Position numbers and translations under genes: made by a program | Shown here: piece by piece, positions 1 to 10,830 of the stretch | How the letters are laid out: each line of letters begins with the position of its first letter | Numbering within the stretch: position 1 is the stretch's first letter | The notes under the pieces: model-generated | Told to the model about the DNA's origin: nothing | The model's input: the letters and a program-made list of their open reading frames with translations, nothing else | Databases searched by the model: none | Assembly: GCF_047675955.1 (NCBI RefSeq) | Contig: NC_132912.1 | Location: forward strand, 81,988,382-82,052,381 | Length of the DNA: 64,000 nt | Direction of reading: 5' to 3' | From: Chlorocebus sabaeus | Taxonomy: Eukaryota > Chordata > Mammalia > Primates > Cercopithecidae

Positions 1-1660
1 TGACTGTATTGGGATTCAAAGCTAGAACTCATGGCTCCTAGTTCAGTATTCTTTACAGTATTAACATCTCTTATTTGTTACATTCACTTATTGATTCAAA
101 ATGACAGCCTGGCATGAATTGGAGGAGGGAAAAAAGGGGGGAGAAGGAGGAGGAGACAATAATGTATATGGAAGAATGCACATCATCATCGACTCTGGAT
201 CACCCAAATTTTAAAAACCTACTTCCTAAGCCCCATCTCAGAAAACAGCTCCTTAAGAACATCCATAGGATCTTTTTGTGTGTTGGGGAGGAGGTGGGAG
301 GTGAGGAGGCAGGAGGATGGGACAAGACAGCACTACCTCTTATTGCTTTAATAATATTTAATTTACTGTGTTTTCCCATTAAGAAAGACAAATATGAAAT
401 TTAATTTCTCTTGAAAGAGCACAGATTTTTTAAAGTTATGAATTGTCAGCATAATAGACAGTGTTGAATTGGGTTTTCTCCCCAGATTCAACAAATGGCT
501 AGTCATGTGACTCAGATAATCACTTAAAAATGAGGTCGTCTTCTCATTTGTAGGACTGCTAAACTAAGAAATCTTTAAGGTCCCATACACCACCACAACA
601 TCACAATTCTACAGAGTTATTTCACCCCACCATATACACAGAACAATGTGTTAGGTCCCAAAACACTTGAGTCGGTCAATTCAAGATTCAGAAACTAGTT
701 GGAGTATTAGTGTATCAACTCATAACAAGAGAACAAAGCAAGAAAATTAACTTTTTAAGAAAATCCAAACAAAGTGACCACAGATATGTAAGTTTAACAT
801 ATAAAGAAGTGAGAACTGTCATCACAGGCTGGGCTAGTCCAGAAAATGCCAAATGATGGACTTTAAACTATACTACTACTGGAGAGCGCCAGAGACAAAG
901 AGGAGAAAAAGACTTTCTAGTTGGGGATATATTTTATCTATAGCTGTTAGAGTCAAGAATGATCAGGGCTTGGGGATACCACTGGTTGACAAGAGAAGGG
1001 CTTGAGTTGAGGGGCAATAGGAAACAAAGTTATATCAGTAGGAAGGGACCAGACTATAATAAACATTTTATGTCAAAGGTGGATATTTATTTAATTTTAC
1101 CTGGAAGGCAATGGTGAGTTTTCAGGGAAATTCTGAGCATGGATATAAAAAGGTAACAGTTATCTTTTAGGAAAGAATTGTGTACCTTGAAATAATTTAC
1201 ACTCTCACCCTTCTCATAAGGCTCGCTGAGGAACTTTTCAAGAGAGCCTCTGTTATATAGCTACGTCACATCCATTCCTAACACAGATCTCAGTAAGTGA
1301 AAAAAATGGATTTCCAAATGATTCACTGATTGTTTAATTTTGTAGAATGTAGTTTCTAGCAAGAAAAAGAAATAATTTCATCAAACAATATTGGGAAGTG
1401 CCACAAATTACCTATTTCTGTAACAAATGCATAAAATGCAAATAACCAGCACATTTCAGTCTGCAACCAGTTTTATAGGAAAGAACTATTTTTTAACTGT
1501 AAATGGCTGTATTTCTCAAACTTATCTCACCAAGAAACTTTTTTCATTTGATATTTATTAAGATAGTGCAGAACTAGTATCTCACAGTATAGCCTCTAAG
1601 AGAATGAAACTGAACAGAAAGTTAAATCCATCAGTAATTGACACGCATACACAAAATACA
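1..1660. other. No recognisable gene or repeat
   Basis: I see no convincing exon, RNA gene or classifiable repeat here. The short open frames are uncorrelated with any protein I recognise. A purine-rich patch lies at about 119-165 and the rest is AT-rich unique-looking sequence. Confidence 0.5.
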
Positions 1661-1663
1661 TAT

Positions 1664-2092
1664 ACAGTTGACTATTGAACAACAGGGGTTTAAACTGTGA
1701 CAGGTCCGCCACAGATTTTCTTCTGCCTCTGCCACCTCTGAGACAAGACCAACCCCTCCTCTTTTTGCACCTTCTTAGTCTACTCAACATGAAGATGATA
1801 GGATATAGACCTTTATGATGATCCACTTCCATTTAATGAATAATAAATACATTTTCTCTTCCTTATGATTTGCTTAAAAACATTTTTTCTCTAGATTATT
1901 GTAAGAATACATTATGTAATATACATAACATTCAAAATGCATCTTAACTGACTATGTTATCAGTAAGGCTTCTGGTCAACACTAGGCTATCCGTAGTTCA
2001 GCTTTTGGGGAGTCAAAAATTATATACAAATTTTTGACTGCACAGTGGGGTGGGGGTTGGCAACCCTCGCCACTGTGTAGTTCAAGAGTAAT
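1664..2092 (+). mobile_element. Tigger-type (pogo/Tc1-mariner) MITE fossil, MER8-like
   Basis: The segment opens with cagttgactattgaacaac and closes with a degenerate inverted version of it (gtagttcaagagtaa), the terminal inverted repeat of a non-autonomous Tigger element. The interior, with aaatacattttctcttcctt followed by a stretch about a gap in a poly-T, also fits the family. It encodes no transposase. A second member lies in this window at 36792-37213. The exact subfamily name is from memory and uncertain. Confidence 0.7.
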
Positions 2093-2164
2093 TCCTTTCC
2101 TTTTATTAGCAGTACAGATGAACAAAAATTTACAACTTCCCTTTGTACTTACCTGTACTCCACA

Positions 2165-2341
2165 TCAGTAGTTCCCAACCTTGGCTACAGAGTAATGTCA
2201 TGTGAGGAGCTTTTCCGAAGAACACTAATGCTCAGGCCTTACTTTCAGAACAATTAAATCAGAATCTCTAGTTAAAGCATCAATAGTTTTTAAAAGTTCC
2301 TCAGACAAACCTGCACCCAGGGTTAAGAATGGTGCTCTAGG
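2165..2341 (+). mobile_element. MER5A-like hAT-Charlie MITE
   Basis: It starts with agtagttcccaaccttggct and contains ttaaatcagaatctct and a closing cagggttaagaatggtgct, matching the MER5A terminal and internal pattern with many substitutions. It is non-coding and old. Confidence 0.7.
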
Positions 2342-2440
2342 TTAAGAGTTTACTATCACTAAAATGGTTGATGGTAGAACTGGAGAAACGGGAACAGGAA
2401 CATGAATTCCAGTTAATAATTCAACTGAAAATCTGCCCCT

Positions 2441-2754
2441 AGGCCAGGTGTGGTGGCTCACGCCTGTAATTCCAGCACTTTGGGAGACTGAGGCAGTAGA
2501 TCACCTGTGGTCATGAGTTGGAGAGACCAGTCTGGCTAACATGGTAAAACCCCATTTCTACTAAAAATACAAATAATTAGCCAGTCGTGGTGGCATGCAC
2601 CTATAATCCCAGCTACTCGGGAGGCTGAGGCAGGAGAATTGCTTGAACCCAGGAGGTGGAGGTTGCAACGAGCTGAGATTGCACCATTGCACTCCAGCTT
2701 GGGCAACAAGAGCAAAACTCTGTCGCAAAGAAAAAAGAAAAAAAGAGAAGAAAA
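2441..2754 (+). mobile_element. Alu SINE with target duplications
   Basis: This is a complete dimeric Alu: a left monomer with the ggctcacgcctgtaat B-box region, an internal A-rich linker, a right monomer and a mixed A/G tail. It is flanked by gaaaatctgcccct (2427-2440) and gaaaatccgcccct (2755-2768), a 14-bp target-site duplication with one change. Substitution load suggests an AluS/AluJ-age element. Confidence 0.95.
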
Positions 2755-2769
2755 GAAAATCCGCCCCTA

Positions 2770-3378
2770 AAAGTTATTACATTTATTCTGCATATGATAC
2801 TGGATCTCAAATATCCATAGCTTTTTCCTCTGTACTTGTTCATCAGTATACTGGTGGTTAAATGCTAATACCAGAGTGTGCTAAACTGATAGTGAATGAT
2901 TTCAGGGAATCTTTTATACAAATGGAACCCAATTTTCTATTACTTGCCAAATTTGAATCATTTGTCTCTTTTTCTCAGAAGTTTTCATTTGATTTCCATA
3001 AAACACAGCCAAAAGTAAACCACAAAGTCGAAACTTCCAACTGTTTTCCTGGAAAATACATTTTTTTAAAACTGCATATCATCAAAGGTTCAGAACTTAA
3101 TTAAAATGATGCCATTTATTTTACAGCTGTCATTCTGAGCTTGGCAATTTTATCATTCAGAATGTAATGAAGGCATCACAATAGCTGAAAATTCATGTTT
3201 CAAGGCACAGTTAAAAGTTAGTCTCTCTGGGAATGCATTTATCATTTAGGAAGGTAGAAAAAAGTAATAATTTGTCCCTAAACCTGGCACTAATGAAGTC
3301 AGATGCTGCAAAGCAACTATACTGCAAAATGTTTGGTCACCCTGGCTATCATTTTCAATTCTCACCTCCTTTGAGTAG
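2770..3378. other. Unassigned sequence
   Basis: AT-rich sequence between the Alu and the THE1 LTR. No family recognised, and no open frame resembles a known protein. Confidence 0.4.
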
Positions 3379-3383
3379 ACAAT

Positions 3384-3753
3384 TGTATTAGTTTGTTCTC
3401 ATGCTGCTAATAAAGACATACCTAAGACTGAGTAATTTATCAAGGAAAGAGGTTTAATTGGCTCACAGTTCCACATAACTGGGGAGGCCTCACAATCATG
3501 GTGGAAGGCAAATGAGGAGCAAAGTCATGTCTTACATGGCAGTAGGTAAGAGAGCTTGTGCAGGGGAACTCCCATTTAAAAAACCATCAGATCTCCTGGA
3601 CTTACTCACTATTACAAGAACAGTATGGGGGAAATGTCCCCCATGATTCAATTATCTCCACCTGGCCCCACCCTTGACATGGGGCCACCCTTGACACTTA
3701 GATTATTACAATCCAAGGTGAGATTTGGGTGGGAATACAGCAAAACCATATCA
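3384..3753 (-). mobile_element. Solo THE1 LTR (ERVL-MaLR)
   Basis: Read on the minus strand this is a 370-bp THE1 LTR. On the plus strand it begins tgtattagtttgttctcatg and ends aaaaccatatca, with the expected middle (ctcacagttccaca, ggcctcacaatcatgg). The 5-bp sequence acaat sits on both sides (3379-3383 and 3754-3758), the target duplication expected of LTR integration. No internal MaLR sequence is present, so it is a solo LTR left by LTR-LTR recombination. Confidence 0.93.
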
Positions 3754-3864
3754 ACAATGAATAGAAACAATATGATCTCCTAACTTTTAGATTTCAAATC
3801 CTTCTACATAGCCTCTAAAACTTTCACTTAAAGAATTTGTAAATAACTAGCTCAGATGAAGTGA

Positions 3865-3917
3865 TATCTATATATATATACACACACATACACACACATA
3901 TATATGTATATATGTAA
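3865..3917. repeat. (TA)n/(CA)n microsatellite
   Basis: Alternating tatata and cacaca runs, with ends that can pair with each other. Likely length-polymorphic. Confidence 0.85.
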
Positions 3918-4089
3918 AACCTTTAATCTGTTTTCTGGGCTATATGAGAAAAAAATAGTTTCCTCTGTTCCTTATTCTGCTTTTGCAAAGGCAATCAGTT
4001 GGTTCTTTCTGCTGGAAATGGCTTTCCATTTTGTCTCCATTAGGGCATTCAGGTCATGGAGTCACAGGTCTGGAAGGTATCTTAATGTA

Positions 4090-4440
4090 AACTCTGCCCT
4101 CCGCTCAGAAACTGTGCCACAGAGCCTTTCCTTCCTTCATCCAAGGTACCAGTTATATTCCTTTTACCCAGTCCTCAAAACCCACCTCAAACACTTTCTC
4201 TCAGGAAATCCATCTTCCCTGAGTCCTCAGAATAGGAAAAAAAAAAAGGTCACTCCCTCCATTTCCCCCATTGTAAAGCTCTTGCCACACTGGGTGGCAC
4301 TTCTGTGCCACTTCTCCTCTGGAGTATGCCCCTCTTGAGGACAGGAGCCATACGGTCTCCTTTCCCCCTCTGTAGTACTGTATATGGTACAGTGCTTGGC
4401 TCAGAGGGCAGGCAATAATGTCTCATGAATGGCATCCTTA
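4090..4440 (+). mobile_element. L2 LINE 3' fragment
   Basis: The section with cctcaaacactttctctcagg, then cctcttgaggacaggagcca, then gtacagtgcttggctcagag followed by aatgtctcatgaatg follows the L2 3' end in order. It is heavily diverged and non-coding. Confidence 0.65.
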
Positions 4441-5107
4441 GCAGCTCCATGAAGCCTGCACACATGTATGCTAACATCATCTTACAAGCATCTTTTTCCT
4501 TCAGAACAAAAGCTCTTTGAAAGTTAAAATTACTTCTTCTTTAATATTCTCATGGAATTTAGAAGAAGACATGATAATTTTTGGAACCACAGATTATGAG
4601 GTAGTCCATCATATTAACATATGACAAGGACAACAAAGTGATACTCAAATAAGAAGGCACACATACCCACGTTCCAACTACATACTGAAAACTATCACTT
4701 CCTTAATCTTGTTAATATCTTCCCCTCTCAACATACTGACTGAAGCCAAGAAAAGCTTAGCCTCTCAAACCTACCAACCTAGGAATATGTCAGGAAGCTT
4801 CTCAAACAGCACCTCCTACTGATTTACACATGAATCATTGTTTTACAAATGCCAATAGGAAAACATAACAGGAAGAAGTTCTATTTAAGAAAACAACTCC
4901 AAACAAATTGGGTTTAAAGTGTTCTTATTCACTGGAGATTAAGGTTTCCTGGTAACTCCAGAATAAACAGGCACATGGAAATTGAAGCTGGTTATTTTTC
5001 TGTTTTGTTTTCTTCTTTCATAAGATTAGTGATGAACTCAAGAAAGAGAACCAAGCAGGAAATACAGAGGCCTCTATATCTTGCTTATTGTCAGTTACAA
5101 CTTTGGC
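4441..5107. other. Unassigned sequence upstream of the HERV-W copy
   Basis: No repeat or gene recognised. It ends at the target site of the HERV-W insertion. Confidence 0.4.
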
Positions 5108-5123
5108 TAAATTTCCTCCCTCC

Positions 5124-6310
5124 AGTCCTTACACAGGTCCAAGGGACTAGCTTATAACCTGTGGCATACCTGAGTAAGGAAATTGACGCAGTGGCAAAGG
5201 GTTGGCCTCACTGTTTACTAGTAGTGGCAGCAGTAGCAGTCTTAGTATCTGAAGCAGTTAAAATGATACAGGGAAGAGATCTTACTGTGTGGACATCTCA
5301 TGATCTGAATGGCATACTCACTGCTAAAGGAGACTTGTGGCTGTCACACAGCCGTTTGCTTAAATATCAGGCTCTATTACTTGAAGGACCAGGGCTGCGC
5401 CTGCACACCTGTGCAACTCTTAATCCAGTCACATATCTTCCAGACAGTGAAGAAAAAAATAGAACATAACTGTCAACAAGTAATTGCTCAAACCTGCACC
5501 GCTCGAGGGGACCTTCTAGAGGTTGCCTTGACTGATCCCGACCTCAACTTGTATACTGACGGAAGTCCCTTTGTAGAAAAAGGACTTCAAAAAGCAGTGT
5601 ATGCAGTGGTCAATGATAATGGATATTTGAAAGTAATCCCCTCACTCCAGGAACTAGCGCTCAGCTGGCAGAACTAATAGCCCTCACTCGGGCACTAAAA
5701 TTAGGAAAAGAAAAAGGGCAAATATATATACAGACTCTAAGTATGCTTACCCATTCCTCCATGCCCATGCAACACTATGGAGAGAAAGGGAATTCCTAAC
5801 TTCCAAAGGAATACCTATCAAACATCAGGAAGCCATTAGGAGATTATTATTGGCTGTACAGAAACCTAAATAGGTGGCAGTCTTACAATACCAGGGTCAT
5901 CAGAAAGGAAAGGAAAGGGAAATAGAAGGGAACTGCCAAGCAGATATTGAAGCCAAAAGAGCCGCAAGGCGGGACCCTCCATGAGAAATGCTTATTGCAG
6001 GACCCCTAGTATGGGGTAATCCCCTCTGGGAAACTAAGCACCATTACTCAGAAGAAGAAATAGAATTGGGAACCTCACGAGGACACAGTTTCCTCCCCTC
6101 AGGATGGCTAGCCACTGAAAAAGGAAAAATACTTTTGCCTGCAGCTAACCAATGGAAATTACTTAAAACCTTCACCAAACCTTTCACTTAGGCATTGATA
6201 GCAACCATCAGACGGCCAAATTATTATTTACTGGACCAGGCCTTTTCAAAACTATCAAGCAGATAGGGCCTGTGAAGTGTGCCGAAGAAATAATCTCCTG
6301 CACTGCAGAC
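5124..6310 (+). pseudogene. HERV-W pol remnant (RT end, RNase H, integrase N-terminus)
   Basis: A broken pol reading frame. The RT C-terminal part lies at 5124-5470, where an in-frame stop at 5155-5157 interrupts it and the frame shifts near 5460. The RNase H block at about 5530-5680 contains the LYTDGS motif with its catalytic aspartate. The connection to integrase is at 5990-6200, including the beginning of the zinc-binding HHCC region, after which the homology stops abruptly near 6310. Three separate frames are needed to cover it. The protein would have copied and integrated the viral genome; this copy cannot make it. Confidence 0.85.
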
Positions 6311-6314
6311 CATA

Positions 6315-6600
6315 CATTTCAATCCCTGTATCTTTAACCTCCTTGTTAAGTTTGTCTCTTCCAGAATCAAAGCTGTAAAACTACAAATGGTTATTCAAAT
6401 GGAGCCCCAGATGTAACCTATGACTAAGATCTACCACGGACCCCTGGACTGGCCTGCTAGCCCATGCTCCAATGTTAATGACATCAAAGGCACCCCTCCC
6501 AAGGAAATCTCAACTGCACAACCCCTACTATGCCCCAATTCAGCAGGAAGCAGTTAGAGTGGTCATTGACCAATCTCCCCCACAGCACTTGGGTTTTCAT
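6315..6600 (+). pseudogene. HERV-W env C-terminal remnant
   Basis: Directly after the truncated integrase comes sequence matching the end of the transmembrane subunit and cytoplasmic tail of the HERV-W envelope, with stops and frameshifts. The surface subunit, fusion peptide and nearly all of env are missing, so it cannot make an entry protein. The pol-env junction at about 6305-6325 shows a large internal deletion, present either in the RNA that was copied or formed later. Confidence 0.75.
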
Positions 6601-6615
6601 CTTGAGAGGTGGGAC

Positions 6616-6951
6616 TGAGAGACAGGACTAGCTGGATTTCCTAGGCCAACTAAGAATCAATCCCTAAGCCTAGCTGGGAAGGTGACTGCTTCCACCTTTA
6701 AACATGGGGCTTGCAACTTAGCTCACACCTGACAATCAGATAAAAGACAGCTCACTAAAATGCTAATTAGGCAAAAATAAGAGGTAAAGAAATAGCCAAT
6801 CATCTATTGCCTGAGAGCACAGTGGGAGGGACAATGATCGGGATATAAACCCACGCATTAGAGCTGGCAACAGCTACCCTCTTTGGGTCCCCTCTCTTTG
6901 TACAGGAGCTCTGTTTTCACTCTATTTCACTCTACTAAATCTTGCAACTGC
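6616..6951 (+). mobile_element. LTR17 U3-R with 3' poly(A)
   Basis: It starts tgagagacaggactagctgg just after a purine-rich tract (cttgagaggtgggac) and ends at cttgcaactgc, the known end of R in LTR17, immediately followed by A residues. There is no U5. The CCAAT box (agccaatcat), a TATA-like element (gggatataaaccc) and the tctactaaatc poly(A)-signal region are visible. The promoter could retain some activity but the copy is mutated. Confidence 0.9.
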
Positions 6952-7002
6952 AAAAAAAAAAAAAAAAAAATTAGAAGTAAAAAAAATAAATTCCCTCCTT
7001 CC

Positions 7003-8045
7003 CCACTTATCAGTACTTCGCCCACTGAGAAGCAAAACATTCGAATAACTGGATAATCCAGGGTAACAAAAGTAGCAAATGCTAAGAAGAAAAGCCATAT
7101 GTACATATTTCTTGATGATTTTGATTTCACACACAGAAGAATGAAGATAATGAAATTTTTTTTCTGCCACTTAAAATGCCAAGAGATAACTCCTTTTAAG
7201 AAGAAATTTACATCCAACAACAACAACAACAACAACAACAAAATTCTGCCAAAGAGCTAGTTTGGGACAAGCCACAACTGTTAAACATACAAAATGAGAG
7301 AGTAACATTAGGATATTTAATACATTTATTCAAGGATCATGTTACTTAGAGAGGCACAGAGTAACAAAGCATTCTCCATAACTACCAATAAGAAAAATAG
7401 AAAATATTTATATGCTATGCTAACCTTTCTGCATGTTGGCTGCCTACAAACTTCCCACAAAAGTGTAAGAGTGATGAAAACAATATTAATGCCAATGACA
7501 AAGAGAAGGAGGAAATTCTGATACGCAGGATAAAAGTTCAGCAACATAAAAGGATAGCACTCACTTTTTTCACCTAACATATTAACGTCAATGATCCCAT
7601 TATTTCTTGAGTAATGCTGGCAACTGACTAGTGAAAAGAAACATATGTTGAATATTATTCTTTTATAGTATATATGTAATATATGGAGAGAGTTCACCAT
7701 ACACTGGTATAGTATGGTCTAATGTTTTACTGTAGTATTGTTGCAGTACATATATTTTAAATGACAGATTTGACAGAAATATCTTTTATACAAAGAGCAC
7801 TGCTCCTTTAAAGATAAAAATTAATGTGGGGCACTCATTGAGGAGCTAAACTACTCTACACACACCAAATTTTGTTAACATGTGAGTGCATAAACCCTTT
7901 GAAGAAAGGAGGATTATGCAATTATCCCAGTTAACTGAATGCCTTTTATGAATCACAGTTGATTTCATGATTTAGGCCTTGTAGAGTTTCCCAACTACAT
8001 CAGGAGAAGGGGAGAAGACTCTAGGGACAACTATAGATCAGAACC
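7003..8045. other. Unassigned sequence with a (CAA)n tract
   Basis: No gene recognised. A (CAA)n microsatellite of nine or so units lies at 7214-7243. Overlapping open frames on both strands are chance frames in AT-rich DNA. Confidence 0.45.
7214..7243. repeat. (CAA)n microsatellite
   Basis: An almost pure run of caa triplets. Confidence 0.95.
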
Positions 8046-8047
8046 TG

Positions 8048-8217
8048 AAAGCTAGACATGGTGGTGCATGCTTATAGTCCCAGCTACTCAGGAGGCTAAG
8101 GTGGGAGGATGGCTGGAGCCCAGGAGTTCCAGGTTGCAATAAGCTATGATCACGCCACTGCACTTCAGCCTGGGCAACAGAGCAAAACCCCATCTCTTTA
8201 AACAAAACAAAACAAAA
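8048..8217 (+). mobile_element. Alu monomer (FLAM-like)
   Basis: A single Alu-type arm: gctagacatggtggtgcatg, ccagctactcaggaggcta, gcaataagctatgatcacgc and the closing ctgggcaacagagc, then an A-rich tail with caaaa units. There is no second monomer, consistent with a fossil free left monomer. Confidence 0.8.
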
Positions 8218-10380
8218 ACAGAAAAAGAACCTGAGATGCATCCCAAACTGTGCCAACTCCAAGTAGGAGCATCACTCACTCTGGAACATCTGTTTCCCCC
8301 TCTGTTTTCTGCTTCATGCTTCCCTCCACGGATGAGTCTTCACCACTTACTTACAGCTTCTCCCTCTCCTAACCCCAGCTTTCCCATAATGAACAGCACC
8401 ACTCCTGGCCTCTCCTTCACTCCATGCTACCTCATGACCCTCCCCATTCTGTTCTCATTCCCACTCCTGATCTTAGCTTCCTAACTCAATAGAGAGGAGT
8501 CTGGCTCGGCTGAGTTAACAGAGCATGCCACACAGGTCATGTAAACTGTATAGAGAAAGTTTGTTGCTGCATGTGGCACCCACATCCTGGCCCAAGAAGC
8601 TGTGGCTGGAAAAGCAGAGAAGCTGAGTCAAGTGGTGCAAAATAAGGTCTTCTCCTCTCCTTTTTCATGCAGGAAGGTAGGAGCTATAACCACATAAACT
8701 ACAAAGCCGAGAAATTAAAAAGTACTATTTAGGAACAAAAGCAAGTTGAAATAATTGAATTGGCCAAAAAACAAATTTTAAAGCAACATACTTTATCCAG
8801 ATAAAATCAAAAACACCAAATACATCAAGCCAAAGATCATTATTAAGAAACCAGAAAGAGTCCCAAACTCAAATAAAGAATTGATTCATGAGATGACAAC
8901 AAATCATTACTGTAAATCTCCTAGATGAAATTTAGAAAGTAAAGTACCAGAGTGACAAAGCTTAGTGTGATTCTGAATCTATTTAAACAAAATACAAAGT
9001 ACTATAAAATCCATACATTTATTTAGTGTATTAATTTGCCTCCAGCCTTTTGGTTGTCCCTCTAATATGCCACAATGACCCTAATTCAGAGCCCTACTTA
9101 ATAAAACTTGCAGTTTCGGGCAAAACTTCTCTCACTATAGAAACATATCCCATTAATGTGGGCATGATAATTGCTGATTTAAATAACAACATTTATCTTG
9201 TATTAACAGTAGTCAAGCATAAAGTCAGAATATCGCTAAGTTCTGGCTGCCACCAACAACCTGTATAAACTTGAAAAAAAATCAATCTAAGACTATTTAG
9301 ACCACAATATCCTCGACTAGAAGAAAAAGACAATACCACATCCAGCTTTAAACTGTATTGATTCTTCTGTGAAGTCATTTTAAATCAGTAAAGCTTAAAG
9401 TTCTTTACTAAATGTTACTTTAGCCAGACAAAAAGGCACTACACCCAGCCCATCATCTTAAAGACTGTCACCCTGTGACTGAGTCCTTTCCCCCAGGTAA
9501 TTCAAGGAGTCCAGAGAGAAGAAAAAAGCATACAGGAGTTCTCACTATCAATTCAATATCCAAACCAGGTGAAATCTCCCAGAGTGAGGCTTTCCACACT
9601 TTCACAGTCCAGCTACCACATCTGCCACATGGTCTCCAAGCTACATGTCAGGTCAAGAGCTCAGAGTGACAGGCACAGCATACGAGTTACATCTATGGAG
9701 GCCTTTACCAGTCAGTCAACAGTCTAGAAGTATCCTCATTTCATGTTATATACCTAGCAGTGACACTGGAGCCAATCTTTTCTCTTCCGTTGGGTGAAGA
9801 ATGACAAGTAATATCAATTCTTCATGTCTGTGACCAATGTAACAGTGCCTAAAGGTTACATAATCTTTAGGTACTTCTGGATCACCTTAATATTATGAAT
9901 ATTATGGCCTCACTACAATTGCACTGGCCAGGCTCTATACAAAACACTATACCCAGATACTGTTGCCACATTTAAAATAGGACACTAATCTTGCTACTGC
10001 AAGTGAACAGAATGGTAAGGGGTCTGAAAACTAAGTCATATGATAAAAAAGGAACTAAGTATCTTTGGTGTGAAGAAAAGAAAACACAGAGATGTAAAAA
10101 ACATCTTTAAAAAATTTTAAACCTCTGAATGTCAAAACAAGGGCAAATGGATGAAAGAAAGGGGGAACATTTTTCTAAAAATTAACACTACCTAGAAATG
10201 ATCCACCTTGATGATCTGAGACTTGTTCTGTCTTTATAACTGTTATATTAAAGACACAGAAGTAACCTCAGTATGAGAAGTCTGACTTCTTAAATGTTTT
10301 TCATCAAAAAAACCTGCATGCTCTTAAATTGCAATAATTTATTAATCCATTAACGACTTCAACCTATGTTAGTTATTGTT
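8218..10380. other. Unassigned unique-looking sequence
   Basis: I recognise no repeat family or exon here. Pyrimidine-rich stretches occur at about 8290-8480. The short open frames (112 codons at most) show no motif. Confidence 0.4.
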
Positions 10381-10384
10381 ACCT

Positions 10385-10830
10385 GTTTTTCTTCATAAGA
10401 CGGTAGTTGTTTTTAATCCTGATTATAAAAGTAATGGGCATCCATAATAGGAAAGTACACAAAGAAAATAAAAACCTATCATAATCTCACCACTGAGAGT
10501 CATGGTTAACATTTTGGCATAATTCTTGCCCAGTCATTTTTCAGACATAAACATATATAACAAAACATGAGTCAAGCTATTTATATGCCTTTTGTCCTAA
10601 TTTTTGTACTTGTCTAGTAACCAATTTCACATGTCATTGTTTATAAAAAAGTATGATTTTTAATGCCTACATAGTAATCCAATGTCAGATATACCACTTT
10701 TCAAATATTACATGGCTGAGTTCTTAGGTTATTTTTAATTTTATTTTAATTATTACAATAGTGTGACAATATCTTTATATATGGATTTTCAGACACGTCT
10801 CTGATAATGTTCTATGTAATATATTAAGAC
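10385..10830 (+). mobile_element. Old L1M-type 3' UTR fragment
   Basis: The order of attataaaagtaatgggcat, ccactgagagtcatggttaacattttggca (in pieces), then tacatagtaatccaatgtca and ttacaatagtgtgacaata follows the 3' UTR of ancient L1M/HAL1-type LINEs. Diverged and non-coding; subfamily not assigned. Confidence 0.55.

Larger units (their letters stand above)
5124..6986 (+). mobile_element. Processed (L1-copied) HERV-W/HERV17 fragment
   Basis: A 5'-truncated HERV-W copy: the end of the reverse transcriptase region, RNase H, the start of integrase, the last part of env, then a U3-R-only 3' LTR ending in poly(A). Features of an L1-made cDNA copy rather than a provirus are the lack of U5, the A-rich tail at 6952-6986, 5' truncation, and long flanking direct repeats: taaatttcctccctcc at 5108-5123 and taaattccctccttcc at 6987-7002 (14 of 16 identical). 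Stops and frameshifts break every frame, so no protein is expected. HERV-W is a catarrhine-specific gammaretrovirus-like family, so its presence limits the host to Old World monkeys or apes. Confidence 0.92.

Noticed and set aside
3904..4338. 144-codon ORF
   Set aside because: Overlaps an L2 fragment and microsatellite; no homologue recognised.
5161..6191. A functional HERV-W polymerase
   Set aside because: Frames are broken by several stops and frameshifts and the integrase core is missing.
8146..8484. 112-codon ORF
   Set aside because: Starts in an Alu monomer and continues in pyrimidine-rich DNA; no motif.
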